From assembly GCF_020404765.1 (NCBI RefSeq), contig NZ_JAIVEM010000140.1:186001-250000 (forward strand): a stretch of DNA of 64,000 nucleotides. The letters run 5' to 3'. The notes below the pieces were generated by a model that was given only the letters and a program-made list of their open reading frames with translations, was not told the origin of the DNA and searched no databases. Both the position numbers and the translations under genes were made by a program. The stretch comes from Paenibacillus sp. BJ-4. GTDB taxonomy: Bacteria; Bacillota; Bacilli; Paenibacillales; Paenibacillaceae. Shown here piece by piece: positions 62,521-64,000 of the stretch (its first letter is position 1; each line of letters begins with the position of its first letter).

Positions 62521-64000
62521 ATGATGATATCAGAGCGGGCAGACGCGCTTCTTCGATCCATATGGAGGCGAATCACGCAGAGATTAGTGAACAAGCTTAT
62601 ATTGCTTTTTACCTCGGTCATCATTCTGGTGGTGGGCTCGCTCACGATTATTTCCTATCAGATGATTGAAAAGGAGTCGGTCAACCACAGCATCGCCAGC
62701 ACAACCAATAATCTGCTGCTGGTTAATCAAAATTTGGAGGATTATCTGGAAGGGATGCAGCAGCTGGCTCTTCCGCAGCTTCGTTATAACGATATCATGA
62801 ACGCGATTGCCAATGAGAACAATGACTATGCTTCGCGCATGGTCATTGAAAATTACTTGCGCAGCATGTTTTATTCGCGCAATGATCTGGAGGCCATCTA
62901 TCTGTACGTGGCCGACCGTCATCAATACTATGTGGTTACCCGGGAGACGTATAACATTACGGTACGCAAAGGAGTTAATACGGATATTCCCAAGCTTCCC
63001 TGGTATCAAGAGGCGATGAAGAGCACCACCAATGAATCGTTTCAATCCTTTGTGGGGTCCCGTTCCGATATGGGCTATGTGGCGCCACAAGCCAGCTTTA
63101 TGGCCTATCATCGAGTGCTGCGGTCGATTGCATCCCGTCATCCGCAGGCGGTATTGTCCTTTTATTACAATACGAGCGCCGTCGACGATATCATGAAGAA
63201 CATTCCACTGGGCAAAGGAGATCATCTGCTGCTGATGAGCCCCGAGCGAGTCCCCTTTTATGTGGACAGCTTTCCGCTGTATGAGCGCATACGGGATTCA
63301 GGGGTGTTGGCACAGATCGGAAAGGGAAGAAGTGGACGGGTAACGTGGTCAGACAGCAGCAGCAACCAGGAGTATCTGATTGTTTATGATGCTGGCGAAA
63401 AGGAAGGCTGGCAGCTGATCAAGCCCATTCCTTACCGCCAAATTTATGAGACGGCTACGACGACGCGCAATTGGAGCTACGTTATCGGGGCTTTATTTTT
63501 AGGCGTATCTATTATTTTGGTGACGCTGACCTCGAACGCCATTACCCGGCCTTTACATAAGCTGTCCACCCAGATGAAGCGGTTTAGTACCGGAGATTTT
63601 GGGGCAGCGGCTCCTGTGAAGGGACATGACGAGATTGCGTATTTGTCACTGCATTTTAACGAAATGGTCCAAAGAACCGAAGAATTAATTAATGAGCGCT
63701 ATCGAATGAAGCTGGTCGAAAAAAATGCCATACTCAAGGCGCTGGAGGCTGAAATTAATCCTCATTTTCTGTATAATGCCCTGCAAGCCATATCCACACA
63801 GGCATTAAAGCGAGAGATGTTCGACATGGCCGATATGGTCGATGCCTTGGCCCAAACGTTGCGATATTCGATCAGCGGCAAGGATATCGTGGCTGCCCGC
63901 GAAGAGCTCAAGCATATTGAACGGTATATGGGTCTGCAAAAAGCAAGATTCGGGACGAGGCTGCGGTTGGAGCTGGTGTGGGAGGAAGCGCTGATGGAGC
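62521..64000 (+). CDS. YesM-type sensor histidine kinase, 3' end outside the window
   Basis: 493 residues are visible, open at the window end. First span at about residues 25-45 (NKLILLFTSVIILVVGSLTI), a large extracellular dCACHE-like domain (about 50-310), a second span (VIGALFLGVSIILVTLT), HAMP (ITRPLHKLSTQMKRFSTGDF), and the His_kinase box EAEINPHFLYNALQAIS with the phosphorylated His (codon near 63761). These kinases pair with AraC-type YesN regulators and control neighbouring sugar ABC genes. The divergent permeases are the likely target. AAAAGGGGCGG precedes the ATG. Confidence 0.9.
   Translation, partial: MMISERADALLRSIWRRITQRLVNKLILLFTSVIILVVGSLTIISYQMIEKESVNHSIASTTNNLLLVNQNLEDYLEGMQQLALPQLRYNDIMNAIANENNDYASRMVIENYLRSMFYSRNDLEAIYLYVADRHQYYVVTRETYNITVRKGVNTDIPKLPWYQEAMKSTTNESFQSFVGSRSDMGYVAPQASFMAYHRVLRSIASRHPQAVLSFYYNTSAVDDIMKNIPLGKGDHLLLMSPERVPFYVDSFPLYERIRDSGVLAQIGKGRSGRVTWSDSSSNQEYLIVYDAGEKEGWQLIKPIPYRQIYETATTTRNWSYVIGALFLGVSIILVTLTSNAITRPLHKLSTQMKRFSTGDFGAAAPVKGHDEIAYLSLHFNEMVQRTEELINERYRMKLVEKNAILKALEAEINPHFLYNALQAISTQALKREMFDMADMVDALAQTLRYSISGKDIVAAREELKHIERYMGLQKARFGTRLRLELVWEEALME

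Noticed and set aside
1-64000. CRISPR array, rRNA or tRNA genes.
   Set aside because: No regularly spaced direct repeats and no tRNA- or rRNA-like sequence were seen on reading both strands. A covariance search was not possible.

Overview
The window reads as chromosomal DNA of a Paenibacillus, most likely of the P. polymyxa group. The evidence is Gram-positive ribosome binding sites (AGGAGG type), many TTG and GTG starts, Spo0E-like and AbrB-like sporulation-type regulators, a T-box on serS, Zur and Fur boxes of Bacillus type, many plant-polysaccharide enzymes, and receptor/peptide cassettes resembling the Alo quorum-sensing family known from P. polymyxa. No rRNA, tRNA or CRISPR array was seen.

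Layout. 1-6.2 kb: the tail of one Opp/Nik-type ABC transporter, then a complete five-gene nikABCDE-like importer behind a sigma-A promoter and an exact 7-1-7 Fur-type box. 6.3-8.7 kb: a cystine/polar amino-acid ABC importer. 9.0-12.4 kb: type I asparaginase, a Gfo/Idh/MocA oxidoreductase, a WYL-domain regulator and a small conserved protein. 12.5-14.2 kb: an HTH/TPR regulator whose 3' end overlaps a previously hidden 50-codon secreted pre-propeptide (an Alo-like receptor/peptide cassette). 14.2-18.5 kb: an SgrR-like regulator, a DUF4173 membrane protein and small genes. 18.7-19.5 kb: a compact group of AbrB-like zinc-ribbon protein, Spo0E-like phosphatase and a frameshifted remnant of a third Alo-type receptor. 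19.8-21.4 kb: a small putative cysteine peptidase and a secreted WG-repeat protein.

21.5-28.1 kb is an AT-rich accessory block: a broken lipoprotein gene, an IS1182-like remnant, a YheO/DauR-like regulator, a broken EIIC-like gene, L-serine dehydratase beta and alpha, a serine/threonine transporter and an IS1595-like remnant. 28.2-38.9 kb is sugar metabolism plus flavohaemoglobin: a LacI regulator, sucrose phosphorylase, a cellobiose-type PTS (IIB, IIA, IIC) with 6-phospho-beta-glucosidase and a GntR/UTRA regulator, a secreted GH43+F5/8C enzyme and hmp. 39.0-43.0 kb: T-box-controlled serS, then a second intact set of AbrB-like, Alo-like receptor plus peptide, and Spo0E-like genes. 43.2-50.8 kb: gene relics, a small secreted protein, a DUF2339 membrane protein, an NSS transporter and an OatA-like acyltransferase. 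50.8-58.5 kb: polysaccharide deacetylase, a pectin-degradation set (PL9 lyase, GPH transporter, GH105 hydrolase), signal peptidase I and a Zur-boxed CobW/YciC GTPase. 58.6-64 kb: a broken secreted-protein gene, a stalk-domain protein, two sugar ABC permeases, and the start of a divergent YesM-type histidine kinase that runs off the window.

The main biological theme beyond transport and sugar use is cell-cell signalling. Two intact and one decayed receptor genes share the same N-terminal layout. Both intact ones overlap a short gene that begins MIKK and has a hydrophobic export segment. The AbrB-like/Spo0E-like/receptor trio occurs twice, which suggests a duplicated signalling module. Catabolite-control (cre) sites lie upstream of the serine transporter, PTS operon, GH43 and pectate lyase genes.
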